Assembly: GCA_005784505.1 (NCBI GenBank)
Contig: VCAZ01000116.1
Location: 194,007 to 258,006, forward strand
Source: Bagarius yarrelli
Lineage: Eukaryota; Chordata; Actinopteri; Siluriformes; Sisoridae
Length of the DNA stretch: 64,000 nucleotides
Reading direction: 5' to 3'
Both the position numbers and the translations under genes were made by a program. Position 1 is the stretch's first letter; each line of letters opens with the position of its first letter. Shown in pieces: positions 60,518-63,507 of this stretch. The notes under the pieces were generated by a model. It ran no database searches and was not told where the DNA came from. It worked only from the letters and a program-made list of their open reading frames with translations.

Positions 60518-60772
60518 TGATTACATAAGTATTCCCCCCCCCCAACATAATACCTTCAGATAAAATGTTTGTCTTTGAGTTCTCTATGCTTTCCTATTCA
60601 CGTAGACTTTCTCGCTCTCCTTCAGGACATCCTGCTGTTCTGCTGGGCTCACGAGTCTGAGGAGCGACCCAGCTTCTCCAAACTGATGGAGCTGCTAGAG
60701 AAACTGCCCAAGCGTAACCGCCGTCTCTCGCACCCTGGCCACTTCTGGAAATCAGCTGAGTATGTAAAATAA
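14553..60772 (+). CDS. ksr2: ksr2, kinase suppressor of Ras 2 (5'-partial, spliced)
   Basis: KSR2 is a cytosolic and membrane-recruited scaffold of the RAF-MEK-ERK cascade. Its C-terminal pseudokinase domain binds MEK and pairs with RAF. The exons are 14553-15075, 24708-24889, 34303-34372, 38692-38775, 39407-39474, 39699-39716 (microexon), 40119-40228, 42452-42620, 42788-42829, 43253-43319, 45793-45841, 47476-47843, 50852-50948, 51271-51404, 55472-55603, 59497-59626 and 60626-60772. Every junction has GT/AG and matching phase. They give 795 codons plus a split first codon. Counting from the first full codon, the C1 zinc finger spans about 257-300, FIFP 418-421, and the kinase domain about 510-780 (glycine loop GKGRFGQV 516-523, VAIR with R535, HKDMKSKN 627-634, DFG 646-648). 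The usual family length is near 950 residues, so the N-terminal exons lie upstream of the window. KSR1 is the only close alternative. The LSVP motif and CA4 wording favour KSR2. Confidence 0.97.
15117..15305. repeat. (TTTC)n and (CCTT)n microsatellite
   Basis: Starts 40 bp after the donor of the CA2 exon. It includes a short ttcg tetramer run near 15245 and cctt near 15275. Confidence 0.95.
15640..15960. promoter_or_regulatory. candidate conserved noncoding element
   Basis: Repeat-free block of balanced composition within a CT-rich intron, with several short palindromic motifs (for example 'gactcgattggggagtc'). The texture suggests constraint. No comparison was possible. Confidence 0.2.
16225..16455. 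repeat. CT-rich (TTTC)n tract
   Basis: T- and C-rich run ending in pure ttct tetramers at about 16405-16448. The open frames here are low-complexity. Confidence 0.95.
16569..16743 (+). CDS. ksr2: candidate alternative last exon of ksr2
   Basis: A good acceptor (CT-rich tract, then 'gtgtgtgtag') is followed by an open frame in the phase left by the CA2 exon (AG|A). It gives RVQRPSAPSASLLHH… for 58 residues, then TAA at 16741 and AATAAA at 16773. Splicing 15075 to 16569 would give a KSR2 without C1 and kinase domains. The peptide has no recognised motif. The open length alone is not significant, so the case rests on the joint pattern of acceptor, phase, stop and poly(A) signal. Confidence 0.25.
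16773..16778 (+). terminator. candidate intronic poly(A) signal
   Basis: AATAAA 30 bp after the stop of the candidate alternative last exon. The downstream sequence is purine- and G-rich rather than clearly U/GU-rich, so the signal is incomplete. Confidence 0.25.
17005..17685. repeat. CT-rich tract with (CT)n core
   Basis: Mixed pyrimidine sequence with pure (TC)n at about 17315-17347 and a longer run at about 17600-17678. It is complementary in sense to the GA tract at 11985-12715, on the other side of the CA2 exon. Confidence 0.97.
17810..18121 (+). other. GC-richer open frame without ATG, unknown
   Basis: An open frame of about 103 codons with mixed, not low-complexity, composition (…PRRKPEDNWCCAVTECH…). 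It begins only at a non-ATG codon and has no recognised domain. It could be a relic of a mobile element or a conserved noncoding block. I do not call it a gene. Confidence 0.2.
18313..19215 (+). mobile_element. tandem array of about 8 SINE family 2 head units
   Basis: Units of about 130 bp start near 18321, 18452, 18581, 18687, 18819, 18949, 19078 and 19171. Each has 'agtggtggctcaagt' (A-box-like), 'gatcagaaggttgggggttc' (with a B-box-like gggttcaag), and 'cttcctgcttcaggaatgc'. The unit at 18581 has an internal deletion. Dispersed single copies occur at 8862, 36362 and 58535. Confidence 0.85.
19216..19900. other. intron, no gene seen
   Basis: AT-rich sequence with a (GT)n run near 19856-19874. 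Nothing else recognised. Confidence 0.5.
19900..20270. promoter_or_regulatory. candidate conserved noncoding element
   Basis: Repeat-poor block after a CA microsatellite. It contains TAAT cores, CAGATCAGCAGCGTG and a balanced GC level unlike the flanks. Only a texture-based suggestion. Confidence 0.2.
20661..20985 (+). mobile_element. tRNA-like SINE, family 3
   Basis: 'gcagcacggtggcttagtgg' (A-box-like), 'caggttcgattccagg' (B-box), then 'gggtctttctgtgtggagtc', 'tctaaattgcccataggag' and 'gactggcgacctgtccaggg'. I know this as one of the most widespread interspersed repeats of teleosts. Two more copies lie at 28548 and 30949. Confidence 0.85.
20986..23394. other. intron, mostly unique AT-rich
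   Basis: Contains a short GA run (21503-21545) and, at about 22590-22900, sequence resembling a dispersed fish repeat ('atgctatgtagtag', 'ctgctatgtagtac'). No exon-like open frame with splice signals seen. Confidence 0.4.
23395..23830. promoter_or_regulatory. candidate conserved noncoding element
   Basis: Repeat-free segment with ATTA cores and mixed composition ('ggtgttaattaaggggccat'). A suggestion from texture only. Confidence 0.2.
24302..24427 (+). mobile_element. SINE family 1, internally deleted
   Basis: Head 'gtagtggtggctcatggtta', B-box-like 'gggtttgattcccagc', tail 'gggcgtctgccaaatgctgt'. Shorter than the copy at 1660. Confidence 0.75.
24708..24889 (+). CDS. ksr2: ksr2 exon: CA2 to C1 linker, basic KKKAK segment
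   Basis: 182 nt. The acceptor is 'caacacag' with a pyrimidine-rich tract (ttcttcttttctttctctttc), and the first base completes the Arg codon of the previous exon. It encodes AKKKAKPLNLNLKIHSSV, then GSCENLPTQRSPLHSDHSLRTFF and a TPPVHVETPS end. The donor is 'gtatgt' after GCC A. It lies alone between two introns of about 9.5 kb. Identification rests on the match to the KSR2 linker that joins the CA2 segment to the C1 domain. Confidence 0.95.
24890..26160. other. intron, AT-rich with weak internal repetition
   Basis: Repeated blocks around 'ttaccacagtacagaaagca' and 'aaaatggcaaa' recur at about 25060, 25240, 25300 and 25460, so this is a degenerate local repeat. No gene seen. Confidence 0.45.
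26160..26660. other. unexplained balanced-composition block
   Basis: A 150-codon open frame on the minus strand (26198-26650) and a shorter overlapping one. No domain recognised and no splice-site logic. It could be a decayed mobile element or a conserved noncoding block. Confidence 0.2.
26985..27615. repeat. AT-rich minisatellite, 'attattacact' type
   Basis: About 630 bp of imperfect units close to 'attattacactattattaca' and 'ataatattacact'. No strand-specific coding. Confidence 0.95.
27740..28180. promoter_or_regulatory. candidate conserved noncoding element / enhancer
   Basis: The strongest such candidate in the window. It is repeat-free with many transcription-factor-like words (TAATGACATTAATGAC, GATAAG, ATGAGTAATTTCATT, TGTAATGGCATTATGC) and higher complexity than both flanks. 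It lies inside a 9.4-kb intron. Constraint cannot be shown here. Confidence 0.3.
28548..28890 (-). mobile_element. SINE family 3, reverse orientation
   Basis: Reverse complement of the family at 20661: 'ggacaggttgccagtccatc', 'gggcaatttagaatc' and head end 'cttagccattgtgctgccc'. It carries an internal CA run. Confidence 0.85.
29569..30114. mobile_element. hAT-like non-autonomous element with 8-bp target duplication
   Basis: Begins 'cagtggttcccaac' and ends 'tttgggaatcactg', an inverted pair typical of hAT elements. Both ends are flanked by the identical 8-mer atttacag (29561-29568 and 30115-30122). The interior has AT-rich filler and a duplicated 3' segment. No transposase was recognised. 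Confidence 0.85.
30123..30948. other. intron, no gene seen
   Basis: AT-rich unique sequence. The first 70 bp repeat the flank-like block inside the preceding hAT element. Confidence 0.4.
30949..31290 (+). mobile_element. SINE family 3
   Basis: 'ggcagcatggtggcttagtg', 'gggttcgattcccaggcagg', 'tgatgaactggcgacctgtc' and 'agactccagcaggtccctgt'. Same orientation as the copy at 20661. Confidence 0.85.
31293..32197. other. intron, no gene seen
   Basis: AT-rich unique sequence with a poly-T run near 31707-31723. Nothing recognised. Confidence 0.4.
32198..32605. repeat. 39-bp minisatellite (gtggcttatgtgcctgtcag)
   Basis: About ten imperfect units of 'gaaggaggtgtggcttatgt' plus 'gcctgtcagtctcact'. 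Because the unit is a multiple of three, it creates a periodic 115-codon open frame that is not a gene. A related set in reverse sense lies at 51905-52085. Confidence 0.95.
33036..33490 (-). mobile_element. Tc1/mariner-like remnant
   Basis: The left end 'acacaatatggacaaaaata' resembles a Tc1 terminal repeat. The complement of 33250-33420 reads as a decayed Tc1 transposase C-terminus, with several frame breaks. Contains 'cagttcatcccaaaggtgtt' and 'cattgtcatgctggaacagg'. Confidence 0.7.
33930..34110. promoter_or_regulatory. candidate conserved noncoding element
   Basis: Repeat-free stretch about 200 bp before the LSVP exon, with the near-palindrome 'caaattataataatttgct'. Suggestion only. Confidence 0.15.
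34303..34372 (+). CDS. ksr2: ksr2 exon with LSVP (LxVP) motif
   Basis: 70 nt between acceptor 'tttttctaccag' and donor 'gtattt'. Phases are 2 bases, 22 codons, 2 bases. It encodes NTLSVPRWSPQIPRRDLGN followed by SIKHR. LSVP fits the LxVP calcineurin-docking motif that I recall as present in KSR2 and not in KSR1. This is one reason for the KSR2 call. The final His is the first zinc ligand of the C1 domain that continues in the next exon. Confidence 0.95.
34885..35270. repeat. degenerate minisatellite (aagcccagg type), cluster 1
   Basis: Imperfect units of about 25-35 bp around 'agcccagggctggacaa'. It creates Pro/Gly-rich open frames on the minus strand that are artefacts. Confidence 0.7.
35755..36085. 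repeat. degenerate minisatellite, cluster 2
   Basis: Same unit type as cluster 1. The part from about 35905 to 36085 aligns in order with 37686-37860 of cluster 3. Confidence 0.75.
36362..36635 (+). mobile_element. SINE family 2 with duplicated head
   Basis: 'gaggcagcagtggctcaaat' head, 'gggttcaagcccgacc' B-box-like motif occurring twice, 'ttgagcaacacccttaaccc', then 'gaccctgtgctctgacccca' and an AT tail. Confidence 0.75.
37034..37397 (+). mobile_element. Tc1/mariner-like element with TA target duplication
   Basis: Terminal inverted repeats of about 30 bp: 'cactatatagccaaacgttt' at the left and the complement of 'caatatgtttgtctataggg' near the right end, each bounded by TA. Residues read from 37187 on show PAQSPDS and LWNELEHQLD, a decayed Tc1 transposase C-terminus. 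It lies in the intron before the C1 exons. Confidence 0.85.
37590..37915. repeat. degenerate minisatellite, cluster 3
   Basis: Units such as 'gggcaccaatagcccagcaa' and 'ggacaatggaagcc'. The order of variants copies cluster 2. Confidence 0.75.
38692..38775 (+). CDS. ksr2: ksr2 exon: C1 zinc finger, first half
   Basis: 84 nt, acceptor 'ctcttttacag', donor 'gtaagt'. It encodes FSTKYWMSQTCTVCGKGM and LFGLKCKTCK. With the His from the preceding exon this gives H-x11-C-x2-C-x9-C-x2-C, the first half of an atypical C1 (CA3) domain. In KSR family members this domain mediates membrane recruitment rather than diacylglycerol sensing. All zinc-ligand residues visible here are intact. Confidence 0.96.
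38947..39345. repeat. (CTAT)n, (CTGT)n and (AATC)n microsatellites
   Basis: Tetranucleotide runs ctat (38950-39027), ctgt (39165-39206), ctat (39207-39255) and aatc (39307-39341) filling most of the intron inside the C1 domain. Confidence 0.97.
39407..39474 (+). CDS. ksr2: ksr2 exon: C1 zinc finger, second half
   Basis: 68 nt, acceptor 'gttttttcag', donor 'gtagga'. It encodes KLKCHNKCTKEAPPCHLLIY followed by HRG, completing the C1 domain with the remaining Cys and His ligands. It ends after one base of a codon (G|). A long tetranucleotide repeat ends about 65 bp before the exon. Confidence 0.96.
39699..39716 (+). CDS. ksr2: ksr2 candidate 18-nt microexon
   Basis: Eighteen bases between a strong acceptor (tract 'cttctccttttcctgaag') and donor 'gtaatg'. 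Phase is 2 bases, 5 codons, 1 base, so it fits exactly between the C1 exon and the next exon and can be included or skipped without breaking the frame. Inclusion gives HRG-D-QGTSQ-A-RQLV, skipping gives HRG-A-RQLV. The call rests on splice signals and phase only. No transcript evidence is visible. Confidence 0.55.
40119..40228 (+). CDS. ksr2: ksr2 exon after C1 (RTESVPCDINN)
   Basis: 110 nt, acceptor 'cgcctcacag', donor 'gtgggc', ending in phase 0. It encodes RQLVRTESVPCDINNPLR, then YTDLHISQTLPKTNKINK, the conserved linker between CA3 and CA4. The first 16 bases are a perfect 8-base tandem (ctcgtcag twice). Use of the second AG would shift the frame, so the first is chosen. My recollection is that mammalian KSR2 has three extra residues after NNPLR that are absent here. 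Confidence 0.95.
40833..40992 (+). mobile_element. SINE family 1, degraded
   Basis: 'ggtgttggtctgctgatcag', 'gggtttatttcccagc', 'ccagataagtgcatctgcca', 'agcagaaatgtaaatg'. Confidence 0.65.
41533..41600. repeat. (TG)n followed by a poly-G tract
   Basis: About 12 TG units, then nearly continuous G from 41557 to 41588 broken only by two single T and one 'tggtgg'. On the non-template strand this is a G-quadruplex-prone tract. Confidence 0.95.
41645..42310. repeat. degenerate minisatellite (aatgaatcaagtctg), copy 1
   Basis: AT-rich units of about 18-22 bp around 'aatgaatcaagtctgtaa'. A block at 42062-42230 aligns with 43620-43795 in another intron. Confidence 0.8.
42452..42620 (+). CDS. ksr2: ksr2 exon: CA4 Ser/Thr/Pro-rich region
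   Basis: 169 nt (56 codons plus one base), acceptor 'tttaatctaag', donor 'gtacac'. It encodes DHIPVPYQPDSSSNPSSTT followed by a Ser/Pro-rich tract (SSPAPPLPP, ATPPSPLHPSPQ). This is the CA4 region, a target of proline-directed kinases such as ERK in the family. The wording is the KSR2 rather than the KSR1 version. Confidence 0.96.
42788..42829 (+). CDS. ksr2: ksr2 short exon: FxFP ERK-docking motif
   Basis: 42 nt, acceptor 'ttctccctcag', donor 'gtaagt'. It encodes SHYYKYKQQFIFP between two split codons. FIFP fits the FxFP (DEF) ERK docking motif found in KSR proteins. The preceding intron is only 167 bp, the shortest in the window. Confidence 0.95.
43253..43319 (+). CDS. ksr2: ksr2 exon: RAPQVILHP linker
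   Basis: 67 nt (2 bases, 21 codons, 2 bases), acceptor 'gtttgtgtgtag', donor 'gtaagt'. It encodes VTPEVPNRAPQVILHPVL followed by SEP. The RAPQVILHPV core matches KSR2 from memory. The function of this linker is not known to me. Confidence 0.94.
43540..44050. repeat. degenerate minisatellite (aatgaatcaagtctg), copy 2
   Basis: Same unit as 41645-42310, with 'ttatgaaatacgtccaaaat' matching 'ttatgaaataggtccaaaat'. Three coding exons separate the two copies. Confidence 0.8.
44136..44184. repeat. (CA)n microsatellite
   Basis: About 24 uninterrupted CA units. Confidence 0.97.
44580..44735 (+). mobile_element. SINE family 1
   Basis: 'gaagtggtagcttggtggtt', 'cagtgttgggcccctgagcg', 'aggcccttaacctaaactgc'. 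The B-box region is damaged. Confidence 0.7.
44736..45792. other. intron, no gene seen
   Basis: AT-rich unique sequence with a 27-base poly-T run at about 45611-45638, 155 bp before the next exon. Confidence 0.5.
45793..45841 (+). CDS. ksr2: ksr2 exon: NPLLQIEVEPTS
   Basis: 49 nt, acceptor 'gattttctgacag', donor 'gtgagt', ending in phase 0. It encodes NNGNPLLQIEVEPTSD. The LLQIEVEPTS wording is conserved in KSR2. It precedes the acidic stretch that opens the next exon. Confidence 0.94.
46095..46862. repeat. GA-rich polypurine blocks with repeated spacer
   Basis: (GA)n blocks separated by diverged copies of a spacer. 'cgagctatagaaagacag' occurs at about 46310 and 46500, and 'accctagtttttcaatttgt' at about 46353 and 46546. 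So the array is built from units of about 190 bp. Confidence 0.9.
47000..47135. repeat. TATAT low-complexity run
   Basis: Almost pure tata/ttat sequence. The next 80 bp ('cccagtggtttcctaattgg', 'gggagggcacaaagtt') look like a decayed hAT end. Confidence 0.85.
47476..47843 (+). CDS. ksr2: ksr2 exon: acidic linker and kinase N-lobe
   Basis: 368 nt (122 codons plus AG), acceptor 'catcccactaag', donor 'gtagga'. It begins with an acidic segment (EDGNHEAEDSADEFEEM), then RKASQTSIFLQEWDIP and the kinase N-lobe. The glycine-rich loop is GKGRFGQV. The beta-3 motif is VAIR instead of VAIK, with Arg at the ATP-anchoring lysine position, which marks vertebrate KSR as pseudokinases or very weak kinases. 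The alpha-C Glu (FKREVM) and the RHENVVLFMGAC motif follow. The exon is distinctly GC-richer than the flanking introns. Confidence 0.97.
48030..48535. repeat. GA-rich polypurine tract
   Basis: About 500 bp of GA/AAG sequence beginning 190 bp after the N-lobe exon donor. Open frames of Arg/Glu or Ser/Leu here are artefacts. Confidence 0.97.
48560..48905. promoter_or_regulatory. candidate conserved noncoding element
   Basis: Repeat-free block with 'ataaatattgatgtttgttt' (forkhead-like) and 'ggaataattgtgcag'. Balanced composition next to a GA tract. Confidence 0.2.
49074..49452. repeat. minisatellite (cctcccgaacctcctgaa)
   Basis: About 25 units of 12-15 bp. The plus strand reads PPEPPE-like and the minus strand GGSGGLG-like, giving a 123-codon minus-strand open frame that is an artefact. 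Confidence 0.95.
49500..50332. other. intron, no gene seen
   Basis: AT-rich sequence with a scrap of SINE at 49615-49670 ('gggcccaacagtggcaact'). Confidence 0.45.
50333..50430 (-). mobile_element. SINE family 1 fragment, reverse
   Basis: Complement of head and B-box region: 'gtggtgctgggaatcaaacc' and 'gaagtccaacactgg'. It lies back to back with the next copy. Confidence 0.65.
50463..50660 (+). mobile_element. SINE family 1
   Basis: 'ggaattggtagctcagtgct', 'ttgattcaattcccagcacc', 'aagcaaggcccttaaccctc', then 'gtcgctctgaataaaagtgt'. Forms an inverted pair with 50333-50430. Confidence 0.75.
50852..50948 (+). CDS. ksr2: ksr2 exon: kinase hinge and alpha-D/E region
   Basis: 97 nt, acceptor 'catcttttctag', donor 'gtacaa', ending in phase 0. 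It encodes LCKGRTLYTVIRDAK, then VILDVNKTRQIAQEIVK. The region sits after the hinge of the pseudokinase domain and is conserved between KSR1 and KSR2. Confidence 0.96.
51271..51404 (+). CDS. ksr2: ksr2 exon: catalytic loop and DFG
   Basis: 134 nt (44 codons plus AG), acceptor 'ggctgttcag', donor 'gtgtgt'. It encodes GMGYLHAKGILHKDMKSKN, then VFYDNGKIVITDFGLF. The HxD Asp, the loop Asn and DFG are all present, so only the VAIK lysine is lost. The loop reads HKDM where I recall HKDL in other KSR proteins. Confidence 0.96.
51905..52085. repeat. short minisatellite related to 32198 (reverse sense)
   Basis: Three or four units with 'gactgacaggtccagaagcc' and 'acgcctcctt', the complement of the unit in the 32.2-32.6 kb array. 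Confidence 0.7.
52250..52410. repeat. dispersed duplicate, copy 1
   Basis: 'ttactgtcaataaaaaacag', 'gacaaacaaacccgtcactg' and 'tacacaagctc' recur in order at 53440-53575. Confidence 0.65.
52888..53080 (-). mobile_element. SINE family 1, reverse, near full length
   Basis: 'tttacggcattcggcagacg', 'tacaactaagcaattgagga', 'tctgggaatcaaaccctgat' and 'gtccaacaccttagccactg' are the complements of tail, body, B box and head. Confidence 0.8.
53081..53280 (+). mobile_element. Tc1/mariner-like fragment
   Basis: 'ctgttccagcatgataatga' (a transposase QHDND-like stretch), 'gagctccatgaagacatcct', 'gggataaactagaacatcaa' and end 'agtgtctgatctcat'. Frame-broken, and it abuts the preceding SINE. Confidence 0.7.
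53440..53575. repeat. dispersed duplicate, copy 2
   Basis: Partner of 52250-52410, same orientation. Probably an unclassified mobile element. Confidence 0.65.
54505..54640 (+). mobile_element. SINE family 1, 5'-truncated
   Basis: 'cctgggttcgattcccagca' B box followed by 'cgagcaaggccctaaacccc' and 'aattgctcagttgtataaca'. Confidence 0.7.
54641..55468. other. intron, no gene seen
   Basis: Mostly AT-rich unique sequence up to the activation-segment exon. Nothing recognised. Confidence 0.45.
55472..55603 (+). CDS. ksr2: ksr2 exon: activation segment and APE
   Basis: 132 nt if the downstream acceptor of a CAG-TAG pair is used. This gives AGRREDKLRI, the length seen in KSR family members. The upstream CAG (exon start 55469) would insert one Ser. 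The exon encodes WLCHLAPEIVCQLSPETAED, then QLPFSKQSDVFAFG. The APE motif closes the activation segment. The donor is 'gtgggt' after TTC GG. Confidence 0.95.
55604..57419. other. intron, AT-rich
   Basis: Unique AT-rich sequence. A cluster of CAATTG/AATTGA palindromes lies at 56370-56450. No gene seen. Confidence 0.45.
57420..57985. promoter_or_regulatory. candidate conserved noncoding element
   Basis: About 560 bp without repeats, mixed composition, many ATTA/TAAT cores ('aagtaatcaattaaaccc', 'gccttaattccccctgaaat'). One of the two strongest texture-based candidates. Confidence 0.25.
58330..58412 (-). mobile_element. SINE family 1 fragment, reverse
   Basis: 'gattctgggaattgaaacct' and 'cctacaccttaacccctgag' complement the B box and head. 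Confidence 0.6.
58535..58760 (+). mobile_element. SINE family 2, with duplicated head
   Basis: Two successive head-like units: 'ttggtagcttaaacggttag' and 'gatagttcaaacaattaggg'. They are followed by 'gctgatcagacgatcagagt' and the tail 'aaaggtttcactgtgca'. Confidence 0.65.
58790..59060 (-). pseudogene. LINE reverse-transcriptase C-terminal relic
   Basis: Read on the minus strand, the segment gives MNVINDDMAVSKEDAEDRDG and, in a broken frame upstream, a MFWTCSKKGQ-like stretch. These resemble the C-terminal end of ORF2 of fish non-LTR retrotransposons, including the EDAEDRDGWRR-type motif. Typical nucleotide markers are 'ggggtcacaacagaaatcat' and 'catccttctaccaacacttc'. Frameshifts and stops show it is dead. 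The exact clade is not certain. Confidence 0.65.
59497..59626 (+). CDS. ksr2: ksr2 exon: kinase C-lobe (alpha-F/G)
   Basis: 130 nt, acceptor 'catcttccag', donor 'gtgagc', ending in phase 0. It encodes TIWYELHAREWPFKSQPAE, then VIIWQVGSGMRPNLTQIGMG and KEIS. In KSR structures, the alpha-G region of this lobe forms part of the MEK-binding face. Confidence 0.96.
59917..60222 (-). mobile_element. Tc1/mariner-like remnant (minus)
   Basis: The minus strand shows a decayed transposase end (PVQIPDL, HLWDELKQRQ, PPHPSLVSDLTN). The right end 'tgaggtgtccacaaacctta' is the complement of a Tc1-type terminal repeat. Confidence 0.8.
60291..60425 (+). mobile_element. Tc1/mariner-like remnant (plus), partner of 59917
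   Basis: 'cacactatgttgccaaaggt' terminal repeat, 'ttgtggacacctcac', then a short transposase scrap (VECPVEIPDLNTD). Head-to-head with the minus copy across a TA/GA microsatellite. Confidence 0.75.
60434..60514. repeat. (CT)n, (CTAT)n and (TA)n microsatellite
   Basis: Short CT and CTAT runs, then about 29 TA units, 110 bp before the last coding exon. Confidence 0.97.
60626..60772 (+). CDS. ksr2: ksr2 last coding exon
   Basis: 147 nt including the TAA stop, acceptor 'ctcgctctccttcag'. It encodes DILLFCWAHESEERPSFSKL, then MELLEKLPKRNRRLSHPGHF and WKSAEYVK. The end is almost the same as human KSR2 (…WKSAEL). The last codons overlap a perfect donor consensus (GA then gtatgt at 60760), so this exon could also splice onward (see findings). 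Confidence 0.95.
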   Translation, partial: DILLFCWAHESEERPSFSKLMELLEKLPKRNRRLSHPGHFWKSAEYVK

Positions 60773-62003
60773 ACCAAAAATGAAATAAAAAAGAAGATGA
60801 GATGAGGAGAGATTGAGATTATTGGCGTTAGACATGCAGCATTGTGGGAAAACTGTGCACTGGGGTAACGACTGGAGCGTACGTGTTCGCATCCTATTTA
60901 TCGTTTCATCACGTCTGGACGACAGACGATTCCTTTATTATTTATTGTTTCGTTTTCTGTTTGTTTTTATTTTTTCCCTTTTAATCTGTTAAACCTCTTT
61001 CTGTTCTGTATTTTTTAATTTATTTCTGATTAATTTGTTGATGTTATTAACGAACTTCTGTTCAGTCACATGACATGTCAACGTGTCCGATGATGCATTT
61101 TTTTATAAACGAATGCAAATTGTTTTATTCTCTGTGAGTCGCGTGTCTGTAATTTTTATTTTTACACGGACGTAGAGAATGTTTTTATTTTGTGAATAGA
61201 ATCATTAATTATTTATTTGTTTTTAATTTAATTACTGGCATCCATTTTCTGGGTTGTGTGTGTGTGTGTGGGTGTGTATATTTCTGCATGTTTTTATCAA
61301 TCGGTGTCCAATTATTTAAGGAATATCTGAGTTTGACATTCGTTTATTACATTTTTTTTTTTTCATTTTAAAAAGATGACTTTTATTTTTTAATTTGAAC
61401 TTTTCATTTTTTTAGAATTAAAACATTTCGACATAACCTACATGAATGATTAAGTCTGTCGTACAAATTGTGTGTCTGTGTGTGTGTGTGTGTGTGTGTG
61501 ATGTCGTCTTTCGTGTGGCCATTTTAAGTCACGAAGCTTTAATATCCTTCGAAGATGCACATGTACCCTTACTTTAAAATTAAAGAAATTAAAAATAATT
61601 AAAAAAAAGAAAGAAAGATTAAAGAAAAAAACAAAGAAAAAAAAAATTGCGCTTTTGTTAAGACTTTTCTGAATAAACAGGTCAATCACAGACGCTCGAT
61701 TCGTATTTTATCAAACTGTTGAAGACGTGAAAGTGGGTTTGGGTTAAACTCCCAGCCTGTAGGTATAAAAAGCGGTGGAGACTGTTTTAAAGCACGATGT
61801 TAAACGATACGCAAATTCTTTTCATTGTCGTGTGTAAAATTCCGAAAAACACACACGCACTTTTGCATGCAAATCGTCGATAGTGTTAAAATCTGTGACC
61901 TCCAGCGTTCCATATTTTGCTCCTTAACTCACAACAATAAAGGAGCCGTTAATCTGTTTAATGATCTGCTGACCTTCTTAAGCCGTCACGGCTCGACAGG
62001 GTT

Positions 62004-62007
<4 letters not shown>

Positions 62008-62044
<37 letters not shown>
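62008..62044. repeat. (CA)n microsatellite
   Basis: About 18 CA units inside the presumed 3' UTR. Confidence 0.97.
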
Positions 62045-62048
<4 letters not shown>

Positions 62049-62262
62049 TAGACAATCCGTCATCCACGCGTCCTGTTCTATATTAAACAGGTCTGAAAGC
62101 GCTTGTTGATCCGCCGCTGCTGTTTTTGAAGATCACGATGATTCAGATATTCGTTTTTTTTTTTTTTTTGTGGATTATTTCTCTTTGTACAGTTTAAGAT
62201 GTTATAACTGCATGAACGAGCGACCCATACGGGCGCGTTTCTATACCAGTAAAAACAGATCA

Positions 62263-62320
62263 CATCACATCACATCACATCACATCACATCACATCACAT
62301 CACATCACATCACATCACAT
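62263..62320. repeat. (ATCAC)n pentamer microsatellite
   Basis: Eleven to twelve perfect 'atcac' units. Confidence 0.98.
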
Positions 62321-62444
62321 GAATTTAATGAATTTAGTGGTTAACTAGAATATTCTGTCTTTAAGTTATTCTAATCTACACACATCATTAGACTGCTTTC
62401 CGAATGTAAAATAGATGTTTTAAAAAAGTCTGTATTATATCTTT

Positions 62445-62806
62445 CTTTTTGTCTATTTTCTTTCTTTTTTATTTACTTTTTCCTTTTTTCCCTTATTTTC
62501 CCCTTTCATTTATCTATTCTTCCCCTCTTCCCTTTCTTTCTTTCTTTCTTTCATCTATCTATCCATTCTTTGGTTTATTTCTTTCTTTCCTGTGTTTCCT
62601 CCATCCATCCATCCATCTATCCATCTATCCATCCATCCATCGTTTCTTCATTTCTACTCTCATTCCTTTTTTTCCTCCTTCCTTCTTTCTTTCCTTTCTT
62701 CCTTTCTTTCTTACTTACTTTCTTTATTTTTCTTGCCCATCCTTCCCATCCATCCATCCATCCATCCATCCATCCATCCATCCATCCATCCATCCATTTA
62801 TCTAGC

Positions 62807-62849
<43 letters not shown>

Positions 62850-62945
62850 TCCTTTCTTCCTTCCTTCCTTCCTCCCTCCCTCCCTTCCTCTTTTCCTTCC
62901 TCCCTCACTTTCTCCCCCTTTTCCTTGCTTATTTCCTTTCTTCAC
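62445..62945. repeat. CT-rich and (ATCC)n/(TTTC)n block
   Basis: Pyrimidine-rich sequence with (ATCC)n at about 62748-62796 and (TTTC)n at about 62808-62852. The overlapping Ser/Leu/Phe and HPSIHPSI open frames are artefacts. Confidence 0.97.
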
Positions 62946-63153
62946 TAATTATCTAAGATTTCTCTTTCCTTTAATTTTAGGAATTATGTGTGTGTGTGTG
63001 TGTGTGTAAATATTCGGTTGCCTTTTCTCAGTGCGTGTGTCGATGCTTGTAATTACAGATGCCTTCTATGGTGCGCAGTTAAGTGACGGCTTCACTCATC
63101 TCAAGCTCTTTCTTTTCGCTCATCCTTTATGAAAGAAATTATATATATACGAC

Positions 63154-63159
63154 AATAAA
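63154..63159 (+). terminator. ksr2: candidate ksr2 poly(A) signal
   Basis: AATAAA 2.4 kb after the stop codon, followed by T-rich sequence. Earlier hexamers at 61672 and 61936 are alternatives. Chosen on context only. Confidence 0.3.
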
Positions 63160-63309
63160 AACGTTCATTTTGGAATTTTATGTTTTTAGTCCTTTTATTA
63201 TCCTTCTCTTCTTTGTTTGATCATTTTTTCACGTTTATGTTGACAGAATTTAATATCTTGTTCACTTCACAAGAAAATGAATTAGATGGTTGCGTGGATG
63301 TCCTGCAGG

Positions 63310-63507
63310 TTGTCTTATTCCAACATCTCCAAGAAAAACCCATCAGTAGATGAACTGACTATCATAAATCGGCACAAGCTACGAATGTGTGTGTCTTTAA
63401 GGGACTCTGCTCATCCAGATTTTATTCCCTTCTTAATTAAAAGTGTGAAAATAACATTTCAGATACTGACGGCAGGAGGTCTACATTCTAGAACAGTCTC
63501 TGAGTGA
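63310..63507 (+). CDS. ksr2: candidate C-terminal extension exon of ksr2
   Basis: After 'atgtcctgcag' an open frame of 65 codons runs to TGA (LSYSNISKKNPSVDELT…RTVSE) in the phase that a splice from 60759 would need (GA|G). The region is neither repetitive nor very AT-rich. The pyrimidine tract is poor and the peptide is not recognised, so it is a weak candidate. It may simply be downstream DNA. Confidence 0.2.
   Translation: MSYSNISKKNPSVDELTIINRHKLRMCVSLRDSAHPDFIPFLIKSVKITFQILTAGGLHSRTVSE

Larger units (their letters stand above)
60773..63180 (+). other. ksr2: ksr2 3' UTR (end uncertain)
   Basis: AT-rich sequence after the stop codon with no further recognised gene. AATAAA hexamers lie at 60784 (probably too close to the stop), 61672, 61936 and 63154. 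The last is the best candidate because it sits in an isolated 'gacaataaaaacg' context. GT and CA microsatellites, an ACATC pentamer run and a CT/ATCC-rich block lie within. The extent is a guess. Confidence 0.4.
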
